64,000 bases of DNA from Mucilaginibacter phenanthrenivorans (lineage in GTDB: Bacteria > Bacteroidota > Bacteroidia > Sphingobacteriales > Sphingobacteriaceae), in NCBI RefSeq assembly GCF_024721155.1, contig NZ_JAHVAP010000003.1, forward strand, positions 1 through 64,000, read 5' to 3'. Below the pieces are notes generated by a model, which was given only the letters and a program-made list of their open reading frames with translations, was not told the origin of the DNA and searched no databases. The translations under genes and the position numbers were made by a program. Shown one piece after another: positions 26,526 to 34,984 of this stretch. Each line of letters opens with the position of its first letter. The first letter of the stretch is position 1.

Positions 26526-26984
26526 TCAGATCACCACATTGATCTCCATATCGATATTATTTTGCGTGATCTTCGAATAGGGACATAGCTCATTAGCGCC
26601 GATAACAATAGCATTGGCATCCTCAAAGGATAAGCCCGGCAGGTTTACATATAACCGTGCCTGAAGGTGGGTGTTTTTATTTAAGCCGGCAAGCGCGACC
26701 TCAGCGTCTACAGAAACATGACGTGGGATCACTATCTCTTGCTTTAAGGCATAAACATTGATTGCGGCCATAAAATTGGCCGCCCATCCTGCCGCGAATA
26801 ATTGTTCCGGGTTCGTTCCTTTGCCGGGGATACCCGACGGATTAAGGGTAACATCCAAACACCCGTCATCACTTTGCGCAGTATCGTTTCGTCCGCCGTT
26901 GGTGCGGACCTTGCCGGTATTAATGATCTTGTCGATGTGTAATGCCGCAGCAGCTGCCTCTTTGGCAACATGGCTATCTTTCAT
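26526..26984 (-). CDS. Ohr/OsmC-family protein lacking the peroxidatic Cys
   Basis: This 152-residue Ohr-type protein has KVRTNGGR, GTNPEQLFAAGWAANF and ELCPYSK. Ohr peroxidases reduce organic hydroperoxides with two Cys: the first sits in G(Y/W)xACF and the second in CPYS. Here the first is Asn70 (codon AAT) and the second, Cys134, remains. The paralog at 39010-39468 has both at the same positions (70 and 134). This protein is therefore unlikely to be a normal peroxidase and may have another role, such as binding. A perfect 8-bp inverted repeat lies just upstream. Confidence 0.85.
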   Translation of the reverse strand: MKDSHVAKEAAAAALHIDKIINTGKVRTNGGRNDTAQSDDGCLDVTLNPSGIPGKGTNPEQLFAAGWAANFMAAINVYALKQEIVIPRHVSVDAEVALAGLNKNTHLQARLYVNLPGLSFEDANAIVIGANELCPYSKITQNNIDMEINVVI

Positions 26985-27393
26985 TTCTATTTTGTTTTAT
27001 TGATGCTGCGAAATTCGCAGCGGTTATTTGATCACCTACTAATTCAATGTATCTACCGATCGGGTGAATGATCGGTTTAAACATCACAAACTTAAGATCA
27101 ACGCGCTGGATCGGAAACGAATGAACATCTGAAGCGGACAGATTGCATTTTCAAACGGACTTTTTGGGGCAGGAACTAACTTAACTGTTTGGTCTTCGGT
27201 TGATCGTTAACACTTCTTCTATCGTCCGGAACTTACCAGGTTCTATTGTCATTCATCGTCATGATATCTCACCGGAATTTTCATGATATCATGAATTCCC
27301 AAATATTAAATTCTTGAATTATCGCATAAGTTATTGATTGTTAAATAATTATGAGTATGGCATGATGTTTTCGTTACCGGTATTAGGCTTTTA
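26985..27393. other. Divergent intergenic region with two palindromes
   Basis: This 409-base gap between the Ohr-like gene (minus) and a small gene (plus) holds no gene. At 27005-27021, GCTGCGAA and TTCGCAGC flank one base, 20 bases before the Ohr-like ATG, a good operator candidate. At 27280-27295 is a 16-bp perfect palindrome with core TCATGATATCATGA, preceded by a half copy, TCATGATATC, at 27259-27268. Confidence 0.65.
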
Positions 27394-27699
27394 ATGATCA
27401 ACATGATGAAAAACAATGACAAAAGAAACCGCAGATTGAATGGTTCCATTACCAAAAGGGTCATTGACCTGCACCATAAGGGTTATCACTTCGATTTTCT
27501 GATGCTGGAAGACTGTATCCTGTTGTGCGCACAGAACAACGAGCGGCTGCCGGTGCATGCGGTACAGATTCAGATTGTCGACCAGGGATACGACCAGCTG
27601 ACACAAAGCTTTAAGTATATCCATACCATTGACACAGGTAACGGAGACCTCGGTGTACTGTTAATGGACAGGTTTTTTAATAACGGAAAGCTTGCCTGA
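27394..27699 (+). CDS. Small conserved protein, function unknown
   Basis: This 101-residue protein is soluble and basic at the N-terminus (MINMMKNNDKRNRRLNGSITKRV). A compact alpha/beta region follows (HFDFLMLEDCILLCAQNNERLPVHAVQIQIVDQGYDQ). I recognise no family. It is transcribed alone, away from the Ohr-like gene, and ends before a cluster of hairpins shared with the convergent catalase gene. Confidence 0.65.
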   Translation: MINMMKNNDKRNRRLNGSITKRVIDLHHKGYHFDFLMLEDCILLCAQNNERLPVHAVQIQIVDQGYDQLTQSFKYIHTIDTGNGDLGVLLMDRFFNNGKLA

Positions 27700-27718
27700 A
27701 AATGCACTCAGATCTGGA

Positions 27719-27750
27719 TTTACGGCGACTTTGCCGCAGTCGTCCGTAAA
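27719..27750 (+). terminator. Hairpin after the small gene at 27394
   Basis: TTTACGG plus CGACT pairs with AGTCG plus CCGTAAA with one bulged T. It is the first of three hairpins in the 125-base space between convergent genes. The T-tract is weak. Confidence 0.5.
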
Positions 27751-27753
27751 ACG

Positions 27754-27780
27754 CATAAAGCTGGGTTATCCGGCTTTATG
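27754..27780. repeat. Second hairpin between convergent genes
   Basis: CATAAAGC and GCTTTATG form an 8-bp perfect stem around an 11-base loop, between two other hairpins. Confidence 0.5.
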
Positions 27781-27782
27781 AT

Positions 27783-27814
27783 AAACCGGCCCGCGGGAGT
27801 CGCAGGGCCGGTTT
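27783..27814 (-). terminator. Terminator after the catalase gene
   Basis: A perfect 10-bp GC-rich stem (AAACCGGCCC / GGGCCGGTTT) starts 11 bases past the catalase stop, followed by a short T-rich run on the minus strand. Confidence 0.65.
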
Positions 27815-27824
27815 GATGTGTTAC

Positions 27825-29315
27825 TTAGGGGTTAACTATAGGTTTCATCTCATAGCCCTCGTAGTCGTTTACTACCTGCATCGATAATCCCAGCGCACCG
27901 GCAACACCTTTACCGTATTCCGGGTCAGCCTTATAACAGTTCCTGATATGACGTATTTGGATAAACTGCGCTGCGCTGCCAACCGCTGCTGCGGTATTCA
28001 TAAACAGCAACTGCTGCTGCTCAGGTAACATCAAACGGAACAGGTTGCCGGGCTGGCTGTAATAATCATTATCCTCCCGGTGATCCCAATGGCCTGCATC
28101 ACCATTTATCTTAAGCGGAGGTTCGCTGAAATCCGGCTGTTCCTGCCACTCGCTGAAACTATTGGGCTCATAAGACTTGGCACCCCCATAGTTTGTATCT
28201 GTACGCATGGCTCCATCCCGGTGATAAGAGTGGAAAGGACATTTCGGTGCGTTAACAGGGATCTGATGGTGGTTAACGCCTAAACGGTAGCGTTGCGCAT
28301 CTCCGTATGAAAATAATCGGCCCTGCAGCATCTTGTCCGGAGAAAAGCCAATACCCGGAACAACCTGGGCAGGATTAAAGGCAGCCTGTTCCACTTCTGC
28401 AAAGTAGTTCTCCGGGTTGCGGTTCAGCGTCAGTTCACCTACCTGGATCAACGGGTAATCTCCATGCGGCCATACTTTGGTCAGATCAAATGGATTGATA
28501 GGATAAGAGTCGGCAGCTTCCTCCTCCATGACCTGCACATACATCGTCCACTTTGGAAAATCTTTTCTTTCTATACTTTCAAAAAGGTCACGCTGGTGGC
28601 TTTCCCGGTCGTGGCCAACCAGGGCAGTGGCCTCCTGTTCCGTCAGGTTTTGAATGCCCTGAGCGGTTTTGAAGTGAAATTTAACCCAGTAACGTTTTTG
28701 ATCATTGCTAATCAGGCTGAAAGTATGACTGCCAAAACCGTCCATATGCCGGTAGCTTTTCGGGAGTCCGCGGTCACTCATAACGATAGTAACCTGGTGC
28801 AGGGCTTCCGGAAGCAGCGTCCAGAAATCCCAGTTGTTATCAGCGCTTCGCATATTCGTTCTCGGATCTCTTTTAACCGCATGGTTAAGGTCCGGAAATT
28901 TTAAAGGGTCCCGCAAAAAGAAGACAGGTGTATTATTTCCTACCAGATCCCAGATACCTTCTTCCGTATAAAATTTGATGGCGAAGCCCCGGATATCGCG
29001 TTCTGCGTCGGCTGCGCCGCGCTCGCCGGCTACTGTAGAGAAACGCAGAAATAACGGGGTTTCTTTGCCCACCTCCGCAAACAGTTTTGCCCTGGTATAA
29101 CGGGTAATATCATGAGTGACTTTGAATACACCGAAAGCTCCGGAACCTTTGGCATGCATGCGTCTTTCAGGAATGACCTCCCGGTCAAAGTGAGCCATTT
29201 TTTCCAGGAACCACGCATCCTGCAGCAATGCAGGTCCGCGTCTGCCCGCAGTCATGATGTTTTGGTTGTCTGTTACCGGCGCCCCGGTGCGATTGGTTAA
29301 TTTTTTGTTGTCCAT
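27825..29315 (-). CDS. katA: Haem catalase (small-subunit type)
   Basis: This 496-residue protein fits the length of clade 3 small-subunit catalases. The catalytic His54 is in [12 protein letters not shown], the Asn in SADNNWDFW, and the proximal haem Tyr in [14 protein letters not shown]. It converts hydrogen peroxide to water and oxygen in the cytoplasm. It lies in the stress-gene block with an Ohr-like gene, and is convergent with the gene at 27394. No signal peptide is seen. Confidence 0.95.
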   Translation of the reverse strand: MDNKKLTNRTGAPVTDNQNIMTAGRRGPALLQDAWFLEKMAHFDREVIPERRMHAKGSGAFGVFKVTHDITRYTRAKLFAEVGKETPLFLRFSTVAGERGAADAERDIRGFAIKFYTEEGIWDLVGNNTPVFFLRDPLKFPDLNHAVKRDPRTNMRSADNNWDFWTLLPEALHQVTIVMSDRGLPKSYRHMDGFGSHTFSLISNDQKRYWVKFHFKTAQGIQNLTEQEATALVGHDRESHQRDLFESIERKDFPKWTMYVQVMEEEAADSYPINPFDLTKVWPHGDYPLIQVGELTLNRNPENYFAEVEQAAFNPAQVVPGIGFSPDKMLQGRLFSYGDAQRYRLGVNHHQIPVNAPKCPFHSYHRDGAMRTDTNYGGAKSYEPNSFSEWQEQPDFSEPPLKINGDAGHWDHREDNDYYSQPGNLFRLMLPEQQQLLFMNTAAAVGSAAQFIQIRHIRNCYKADPEYGKGVAGALGLSMQVVNDYEGYEMKPIVNP

Positions 29316-29500
29316 TTTTTGATTTCGTTGAGGATCGTAAAAGAATTAAGAAATGCATAATCATTTCAGGCAGCTGAAAATAGGGAGGTATCATTTCCGG
29401 AGCTACGGGATCATGGTTGAAGCGGGCATTTTTAGGGTTCAGCCGGGCAGGGAGCCTCTTGGCCATTTCCCACCGTCCGCCACTAAAGGCGTACCTTTGA

Positions 29501-30304
29501 TTAACCGGCGATCGCCATGAAATAATCCATTTCCATCGTATGATGAGATAAATTTCTGGCATATGATTTCCCGGCGAGCCAAACGGTTTGCAGGGTTTGT
29601 ACTCCGGCTACTTTCAGGTGACGCCGCTCATGGTTCAGGCTCTTTTTATGATCATCGCTTAACAGACTATAAAAAGCATCGGAAAGGATCAGATCATTAT
29701 TCTGGTGCTTGGTCTGTTCCTGCAGTCTGGCAGCGACGTTAACGGGCAGGCCCATAACGGATAGCGGCATTTCAGGACTATGTGCGTATTCAACAACAAC
29801 GCCGCCGGCATTCAGGCCAACACCTGCCTGCAGCGGAAACCCGAACTTAGCCATCACATATTCGCGGTTGACAAAATCCAGGGCTTCATAGATCATCCTG
29901 GCGCTTTGCAGCGCGTCATTGGCAGCTGTTTCGGGGTTCGTTTCCAAGCCGTAAACCGCGTAGAGACTGTCGCCAGCCCGGTCTACGACGCGGCCACCAA
30001 AATTATCGATGATCTTAACAAAAAGGTCCAGCAGCTTTTTAACGGTTTGGACATTTTCAAGCTGTGATCCGGATTGGAGGAAACCGGTAAAGTTCCTGAT
30101 ATCCAAAAAAAATATGGCCAGCTCTTTTTCCATCACCGTTTGCTCGGCTTGCCCTGAGGCGGCTGCAGCATTAGCCTCGGGACATAACAGGCCGCGCCGC
30201 CCTGCTGAGCAGTCGTCCTGGATCAGGTCAGCTAAGGAAAGTGTACCAGTGTCAACACCTGATTGGAGATATTGCGGCCGATCATTTATATATTTCATGT
30301 TCAT
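29501..30304 (-). CDS. Class III adenylate/guanylate cyclase-domain protein
   Basis: This 267-residue soluble protein has one class III cyclase homology domain from about residue 60. Metal-binding Asp68 is in FFLDIRNFTG and Asp112 in DRAGDSLYAVYG; GVGLNAGGVVVE and VMGLPVNVAARLQ follow as in bacterial cyclases. The N-terminal 60 residues match no known sensor. It would make cAMP or cGMP if active, as a homodimer. It stands alone between catalase and a DoxX gene. Confidence 0.85.
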   Translation of the reverse strand: MNMKYINDRPQYLQSGVDTGTLSLADLIQDDCSAGRRGLLCPEANAAAASGQAEQTVMEKELAIFFLDIRNFTGFLQSGSQLENVQTVKKLLDLFVKIIDNFGGRVVDRAGDSLYAVYGLETNPETAANDALQSARMIYEALDFVNREYVMAKFGFPLQAGVGLNAGGVVVEYAHSPEMPLSVMGLPVNVAARLQEQTKHQNNDLILSDAFYSLLSDDHKKSLNHERRHLKVAGVQTLQTVWLAGKSYARNLSHHTMEMDYFMAIAG

Positions 30305-30339
30305 AGTTCTTTATCATCTGCGGGATCCTGTTAATTCAA

Positions 30340-30371
30340 AAGTCAGTTCCTCAATTAACAGGAACTGACTT
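30340..30371 (-). terminator. Terminator after the DoxX-family gene
   Basis: A perfect 12-bp stem (AAGTCAGTTCCT / AGGAACTGACTT) with an 8-base loop and a short T-run on the minus strand lies 20 bases past the stop at 30392. Confidence 0.82.
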
Positions 30372-30391
30372 GTAAGGCGCTAACCAAGGTT

Positions 30392-30817
30392 TTAGGCATC
30401 AACTTTTCCAACTGAAAATTCGTTGTCAGCCACTGCAGTATTATAGGTTGCAGGATAAAGTTTACGAAACATCGTGTAGGTCACCGCTACCATGATAAAT
30501 GCAATAATTGCGTCGATGGTTGCCGGAAATCCAAGCACCGCGATCTTAGAAAGGAAAGCAAAAGTGATGTCGAAAAAGATGCCCGCGAATACCCATTCTT
30601 TTAACCGCAGTAATTTGTTCGGTGTTAAAAGAACTGCAACCCCGGATAGTTTGGCAACGCCTAAAATGTAGATAAAGTGAGGCGGGTACCCAAGTTTAAC
30701 GGTGATACCCCAAATGACCGCGTTATGGGTCAGTTCTCCAAATCCGCTGGCTCCGAACCATAATGAAGTTAATGCAGCTCCGATCCAGTAAATTGTTTTT
30801 GTTGTTTTAAGTGTCAT
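30392..30817 (-). CDS. DoxX-like membrane protein
   Basis: This 141-residue protein has four hydrophobic segments (about 8-27, 46-65, 74-92, 96-116), matching the small DoxX-like family. Conserved motifs include WFGASGFGELT and LGVAKLSGVAVLL. Members are often linked to redox or stress functions, but no reaction is established for this branch. It is a monocistronic gene with its own terminator. Confidence 0.82.
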   Translation of the reverse strand: MTLKTTKTIYWIGAALTSLWFGASGFGELTHNAVIWGITVKLGYPPHFIYILGVAKLSGVAVLLTPNKLLRLKEWVFAGIFFDITFAFLSKIAVLGFPATIDAIIAFIMVAVTYTMFRKLYPATYNTAVADNEFSVGKVDA

Positions 30818-31163
30818 GGCTTATGTTTTTAAAATTTATGAAACAAATGTCACTCACAACACAAATTAATAACAGCACAAACCACCTGAACTGGACGCTT
30901 CGGCCCGTTAACCAGACACTTTGAGGCTCAGCGCTTCAGCCTTGCCGGTCAGGAAGCAAGGACTTGATCTGATGTCATCAACTGTAATCTGACAATTCAT
31001 CCGGCGGGCTGCAGGCAGAGATATAGCGCCAAACATACGATGCCCGGATCAATTGCCGATATGCCCGGTTCAACCCTGACATTGTCGGCACGGGAGGGAT
31101 TCTAATGGCCTATCAGCGCACCAGCCAATACTTTTACTTATAGTAACAACTACAAAATAAATA
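30818..31163. other. Intergenic region, no gene seen
   Basis: This 346-base divergent gap holds the promoters of the DoxX gene and the cytochrome gene. The only repeat noticed is ATGCCCGG at 31040-31047 and 31061-31068. No gene is supported. Confidence 0.5.
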
Positions 31164-32114
31164 ATGAAAAAGTCAAAAATGAATCCCTTAAAAATGATTT
31201 TCGCATTTCTGGCAATAGCCATCGTGATCGTTATACCCCTGCAGTTTTCCTCGCCGGTGATCGAAAATCCCCCGGTCAAAAGCGAGATCGAACTTCCCGG
31301 GGACATTCAGGCAATATTGCAAAGAGCGTGTTATGACTGTCACTCAAATCATTCCCAAACGGCTTGGTTTGACCGGATTGCTCCTGCTTCCTATTTGGTT
31401 GCGCACGATATAAAAGAGGGTCGGACGAGGTTTAATTTTTCAGATTGGAAAGCGAATCCGCCTGCCGTACAGGAATTATTGCTGTGGGAAATGGTAAATG
31501 CCATCGAAGAGCATAAAATGCCCTTGAAAAGCTATGTCATGGTTCATCCGGCTGCCGGGATTTCGGCAGCTGAACTCACTGCATTAAAAAGCTACGTCAA
31601 CTCGCTGCCGGGCAGGCATAAAATTGATACCGCCAGAATTATCAGATCTGCCGGCGCTCCTGGTGCGGCTTCAAAAACAGCCGGTACCAATGCGCCCGTT
31701 TCGTTAAATGGGATAAAGTACTCAGGCGATTACCAGAACTGGAAGATCATCAGCGTTACCGATAAGTATGATGGAGGAAGTATGAGGGTGGTCTATGGAA
31801 ATGACATCATGGTAAAAGCCATTAAACAGCGTCAGCTGCCCTTTCCCGACGGCGCGAAGATCGTGAAAGCAGTATGGGGTAAGCAACATGAGGATAAGGT
31901 GGGGAATATCTCGCCCGGAAACTTTCAAAATGTCCAGATCATGATCAAGGACAGTAAGAAATATAAGTCAACCGAAGGCTGGGGATTTGCCAAGTTTGAA
32001 GGGCTCCGGCTCAAACCATCCGGCAAGACGGCTTTGTTCGCTACAACCTGTATCAACTGCCACCGATTGCTGGTGCCTGAAAGTGATTTTGTATTTAACA
32101 TACCGACTAAATAA
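31164..32114 (+). CDS. Haem-binding domain fused to a cytochrome P460 domain
   Basis: This 316-residue exported protein has a membrane anchor or signal at about 10-28. The N-terminal haem-binding domain (Haem_bd type) carries CYDCH at 56-60 with SNHSQTAWFD and EEHKMPLKSY. After a linker rich in Ala/Gly/Thr (~150-175) comes a P460-type domain ending with CINCH at 296-300. Each CxxCH should bind c-type haem covalently, and P460 members are linked to hydroxylamine or nitric oxide chemistry. The physiological substrate here is unknown. It probably forms an operon with the lipoprotein that follows by 18 bases. Confidence 0.85.
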   Translation: MKKSKMNPLKMIFAFLAIAIVIVIPLQFSSPVIENPPVKSEIELPGDIQAILQRACYDCHSNHSQTAWFDRIAPASYLVAHDIKEGRTRFNFSDWKANPPAVQELLLWEMVNAIEEHKMPLKSYVMVHPAAGISAAELTALKSYVNSLPGRHKIDTARIIRSAGAPGAASKTAGTNAPVSLNGIKYSGDYQNWKIISVTDKYDGGSMRVVYGNDIMVKAIKQRQLPFPDGAKIVKAVWGKQHEDKVGNISPGNFQNVQIMIKDSKKYKSTEGWGFAKFEGLRLKPSGKTALFATTCINCHRLLVPESDFVFNIPTK

Positions 32115-32132
32115 CTTACCAAAAGAAAGATC

Positions 32133-32597
32133 ATGTTAACCAAACCAATTTATGCAGTCCTACTGGGCGTATTGCTGGTATCCTGCAGCCAAAGTAAACA
32201 CCCTGCGCTGGCGCCTGAATACCTGTACAATGCAGGTGACCAGAAAGTGATCAGCTCGCTGATCAACAATAAACATCACACCATCTCCATCATTTACGGC
32301 AATGGACCGGCTTTGCGTTCAGCTCAGGATACCGTTAGAACCCACACTGCCGGAGAGCAATATGTAATGGTAACCTGGAGACAACGGCCGATGCCGCATT
32401 GGTATGGAACAAATATGAACGGCAAAATTCTGGCCGTCGAAACCGTTACAGTTGCTCAGGATCCTGCCGGTAAGATAGGGTACTCGTACCTGCTAAAAAA
32501 CACTGGAGGAAATAACACTATTGAACCGGATGTCAGCAGGGAGCAACGGATCCAGCTGATCACCGGTCAGCCGGCCGCAGTATTGCCGGAGAATTAG
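32133..32597 (+). CDS. Lipoprotein of unknown function
   Basis: This 154-residue protein has a lipoprotein signal peptide with lipobox LVSC (Cys18). The mature part contains HTISIIYGNGPAL, VTWRQRPMPHWYG and an IGYSYL segment, consistent with a small beta-rich fold. I recognise the layout from Bacteroidota proteins beside P460 cytochromes but not a named domain. It follows the cytochrome gene by 18 bases in the same operon. Confidence 0.75.
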   Translation: MLTKPIYAVLLGVLLVSCSQSKHPALAPEYLYNAGDQKVISSLINNKHHTISIIYGNGPALRSAQDTVRTHTAGEQYVMVTWRQRPMPHWYGTNMNGKILAVETVTVAQDPAGKIGYSYLLKNTGGNNTIEPDVSREQRIQLITGQPAAVLPEN

Positions 32598-32640
32598 GGA
32601 TTAGGGAAACCGCATATGGGAATGATAAAGAGGAATTACA

Positions 32641-33351
32641 ATGACTTTACACGTATTACAGCATGTGAAATTTGAGGGTCCCGGCTTTATTGCTGATTGG
32701 GCAACGATAAATGGTCATCAATTGACCTTTACCAGGTTCTACGAACCCGGCTATCAGCTTCCTGGTCTGGAAGAACTGAACGCGCTGGTGATCATGGGCG
32801 GCCCTATGGATGTATTTGCGGAACACGAATTCAGCTGGCTTCATGCTGAAAAAGTTTTTATAGAAGATTGTATACAGGCTGGTAAAAAGGTGCTCGGAAT
32901 ATGCCTTGGTGCGCAGCTCGCATCATGGTGTTTAGGTTCGATGGTAGGTGTCGCCCCGCATAAAGAGATTGGCTGGTTTCCGGTCACCACAACTAAAGAC
33001 AGCGAAAGATTACCCTGGTTCTATGATTTATTTGCCGGCGATCCGGTCGTGCTTCATTGGCATGGGGACAAATTTCAGATCCCTTACGGTGGATTTGAGC
33101 TGCTGCGATCTGCTGGTAACCGGAATCAGGCTTTTCTTTATAATAACAATGTGCTTGGGCTGCAGTTCCATCTGGAAACTACCAGCGAAACATTGGCCCT
33201 GATGATTGAAAACTGCAGAGATGAACTGCAGCCGGCGAAATTCATACAATCTGAAAATGAAATGCTGACCGGACTTATTCACATAAAGGCTAACCAATAC
33301 ATGATGACCCGGATACTGGATAATTTCCTTAACGATACCGGCGTACAATAA
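32641..33351 (+). CDS. Class I glutamine amidotransferase-like protein
   Basis: This 236-residue protein shows the class I amidotransferase triad: Cys88 in GICLGAQ, His177 and Glu179 in LQFHLET. LVIMGGPMDVF is the oxyanion strand. It resembles stand-alone GMP-synthase-like amidotransferases of the YfeJ/gamma-glutamyl peptide hydrolase type. The acceptor is unknown, since no synthase partner is encoded nearby. It follows the lipoprotein by 43 bases and ends at a strong terminator. Confidence 0.88.
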   Translation: MTLHVLQHVKFEGPGFIADWATINGHQLTFTRFYEPGYQLPGLEELNALVIMGGPMDVFAEHEFSWLHAEKVFIEDCIQAGKKVLGICLGAQLASWCLGSMVGVAPHKEIGWFPVTTTKDSERLPWFYDLFAGDPVVLHWHGDKFQIPYGGFELLRSAGNRNQAFLYNNNVLGLQFHLETTSETLALMIENCRDELQPAKFIQSENEMLTGLIHIKANQYMMTRILDNFLNDTGVQ

Positions 33352-33381
33352 AACCCCTGGCAATAGGGGTAAATGATGCTG

Positions 33382-33407
33382 AAGGTGTACCATGTACGCC
33401 TTTTTTT
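33382..33407 (+). terminator. Terminator after the amidotransferase gene
   Basis: AAGGTGTAC pairs with GTACGCCTT (one T-G pair) around CAT, followed by a run of Ts to 33407. It lies 31 bases past the stop. Confidence 0.85.
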
Positions 33408-33643
33408 GTAGCCGGTGGTCAGGATTGTCAAGCAATGAATTTTTTGATAAACTCTTTTTTCGCGCACCCGCTCAGAGAATTCAGCACGCATCACTTCGCG
33501 ATTAAGCGCATCCTGTTCAGGGGCCGGAATGCCCGATACACGGGGCAAATCGCCCGCTTAAACCTGTCCTTTATAGGCTGATATACTGCTCAGAAATACT
33601 TTTGATTCATCACTACACAGAAATGCAAAAAATAGACTCAAAA

Positions 33644-34945
33644 ATGAAAACTAACATCAAAATCTACAGCAGGCTTATTGCAACCAGTATCCTGCTAACT
33701 ACAGGCATTGCCAGTTTTGCACAAACCGGAACAGCCGGGGGCACCGATCAGGTGACTGCTACCGGCGATCAGTCGATCCGGCCTTTTAAAGCTGAAATTC
33801 CGGAAGCTGCGATCGCAGATATGCGTAAAAGAATAGTTGAAACCCGCTGGCCGGCAAAAGAAACCGTTGCAGACCAGTCACAGGGGATGAAGCTGGAAAA
33901 GCTACAAGAGCTGGCCAGCTACTGGGCAACTGATTACGACTGGCGCAAAGCGGAAGCAAAATTAAACGCCTATCCGCAGTTCATCACCAATATCGATGGA
34001 CTGGATATTCACTTTATACATGTTCGTTCTAAGAACCCGAATGCGATGCCCATGATCATGACCCATGGCTGGCCCGGTTCTATCTTTGAATTGCTGAAGG
34101 TGATCGGTCCGCTGACTGATCCTGTCGCTTATGGCGGTAAGGCAGAAGACGCCTTTGATTTGGTCATCCCGTCGATCCCCGGATTTGGCTTCTCAGGTAA
34201 ACCAACAGCTACCGGCTGGGATTCGGATCATATCGGGCATGCGTGGGCGGAACTGATGGCGCGACTGGGTTACACAAAATATGTATCACAGGGGGGCGAC
34301 TGCGGTTCGGTGATCTCGCAGCGGATGGCAAAAAACCACGAAAAAGGTTTGATCGGCATCCATGTGAATATGCCTGCTACTGTTCCGCCGGAAATCGCCA
34401 AAGCCTTAACCGATGGAGATAAGGCACCGGCCGGATTATCGGCTAAAGAGCTGGAAGCATTCAAGACACTTGATATCTTTTACCGTAAAAGTACCGGATA
34501 CTCCGGCATGATGGTAACCCGTCCGCAAACGATCGGTTATAGCCTGGCGGATTCACCGGTTGGACAGGCTGCCTGGATGTACGACGAATTCGCAGGCTGG
34601 ACATTTTCTGGCGGCGACCCTGAAAAATCATTGACCAAAGATGAAATGCTGGACGATATCTCCCTGTATTGGCTGACCAACACCGGTGCCTCATCTGCAA
34701 GGATCTACTGGGAAGATCATTCCAACAACTTCAATGCGGTTAATTTAACCCTTCCGGTAGCCGTGACCGTTTTCCCCGGAGAGATCTACAAAGCGCCTAA
34801 AACATGGGCAAACAGGGCTTATCATAACCTCATCTATTTTAATGAAGTGAACAAGGGCGGGCACTTTGCTGCCTGGGAAGAGCCACAGCTGTTCAGTGAA
34901 GAGATTCGCAAAGCTTTCAAATCCCTGCGCCCTTTAGTTAAATAA
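33644..34945 (+). CDS. Exported epoxide hydrolase (EHN type)
   Basis: This protein has 433 residues from the ATG at 33644, chosen because MKTNIKIYSRLIATSILLTTGIASFAQ is a signal peptide; the longer frame from a TTG at 33602 has no family support. An EHN domain (RPFKAEIPEAAIADMRKRIVETRWP) is followed by an alpha/beta hydrolase fold with HGWPGSIFE (oxyanion), Asp nucleophile in GGDCGS and catalytic His in GGHFAAWEEP. It should hydrolyse epoxides to diols, here in the periplasm. A second family member is at 40123-41364. Confidence 0.88.
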   Translation: MKTNIKIYSRLIATSILLTTGIASFAQTGTAGGTDQVTATGDQSIRPFKAEIPEAAIADMRKRIVETRWPAKETVADQSQGMKLEKLQELASYWATDYDWRKAEAKLNAYPQFITNIDGLDIHFIHVRSKNPNAMPMIMTHGWPGSIFELLKVIGPLTDPVAYGGKAEDAFDLVIPSIPGFGFSGKPTATGWDSDHIGHAWAELMARLGYTKYVSQGGDCGSVISQRMAKNHEKGLIGIHVNMPATVPPEIAKALTDGDKAPAGLSAKELEAFKTLDIFYRKSTGYSGMMVTRPQTIGYSLADSPVGQAAWMYDEFAGWTFSGGDPEKSLTKDEMLDDISLYWLTNTGASSARIYWEDHSNNFNAVNLTLPVAVTVFPGEIYKAPKTWANRAYHNLIYFNEVNKGGHFAAWEEPQLFSEEIRKAFKSLRPLVK

Positions 34946-34984
34946 AAGACCAGTTCCAATTAAAAGGCACACGCCATATTCATT

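Noticed and set aside
27356..27371. TGGC...TTTTC near 27360 as a sigma-54 (-24/-12) promoter
   Set aside because: The -12 part lacks the required GC; the match is no better than chance. No convincing sigma-54 promoter was found in the window.
28464..28904. 146-codon plus-strand open frame opposite katA
   Set aside because: It lies inside the catalase gene, whose motifs are unambiguous.
29185..29562. 125-codon minus-strand open frame between catalase and the cyclase gene
   Set aside because: It overlaps both neighbours in other frames and has a random, Pro/His/Asn-rich composition.
31070..31306. 78-codon minus-strand frame at the cytochrome promoter
   Set aside because: It overlaps the cytochrome gene start and has no domain.
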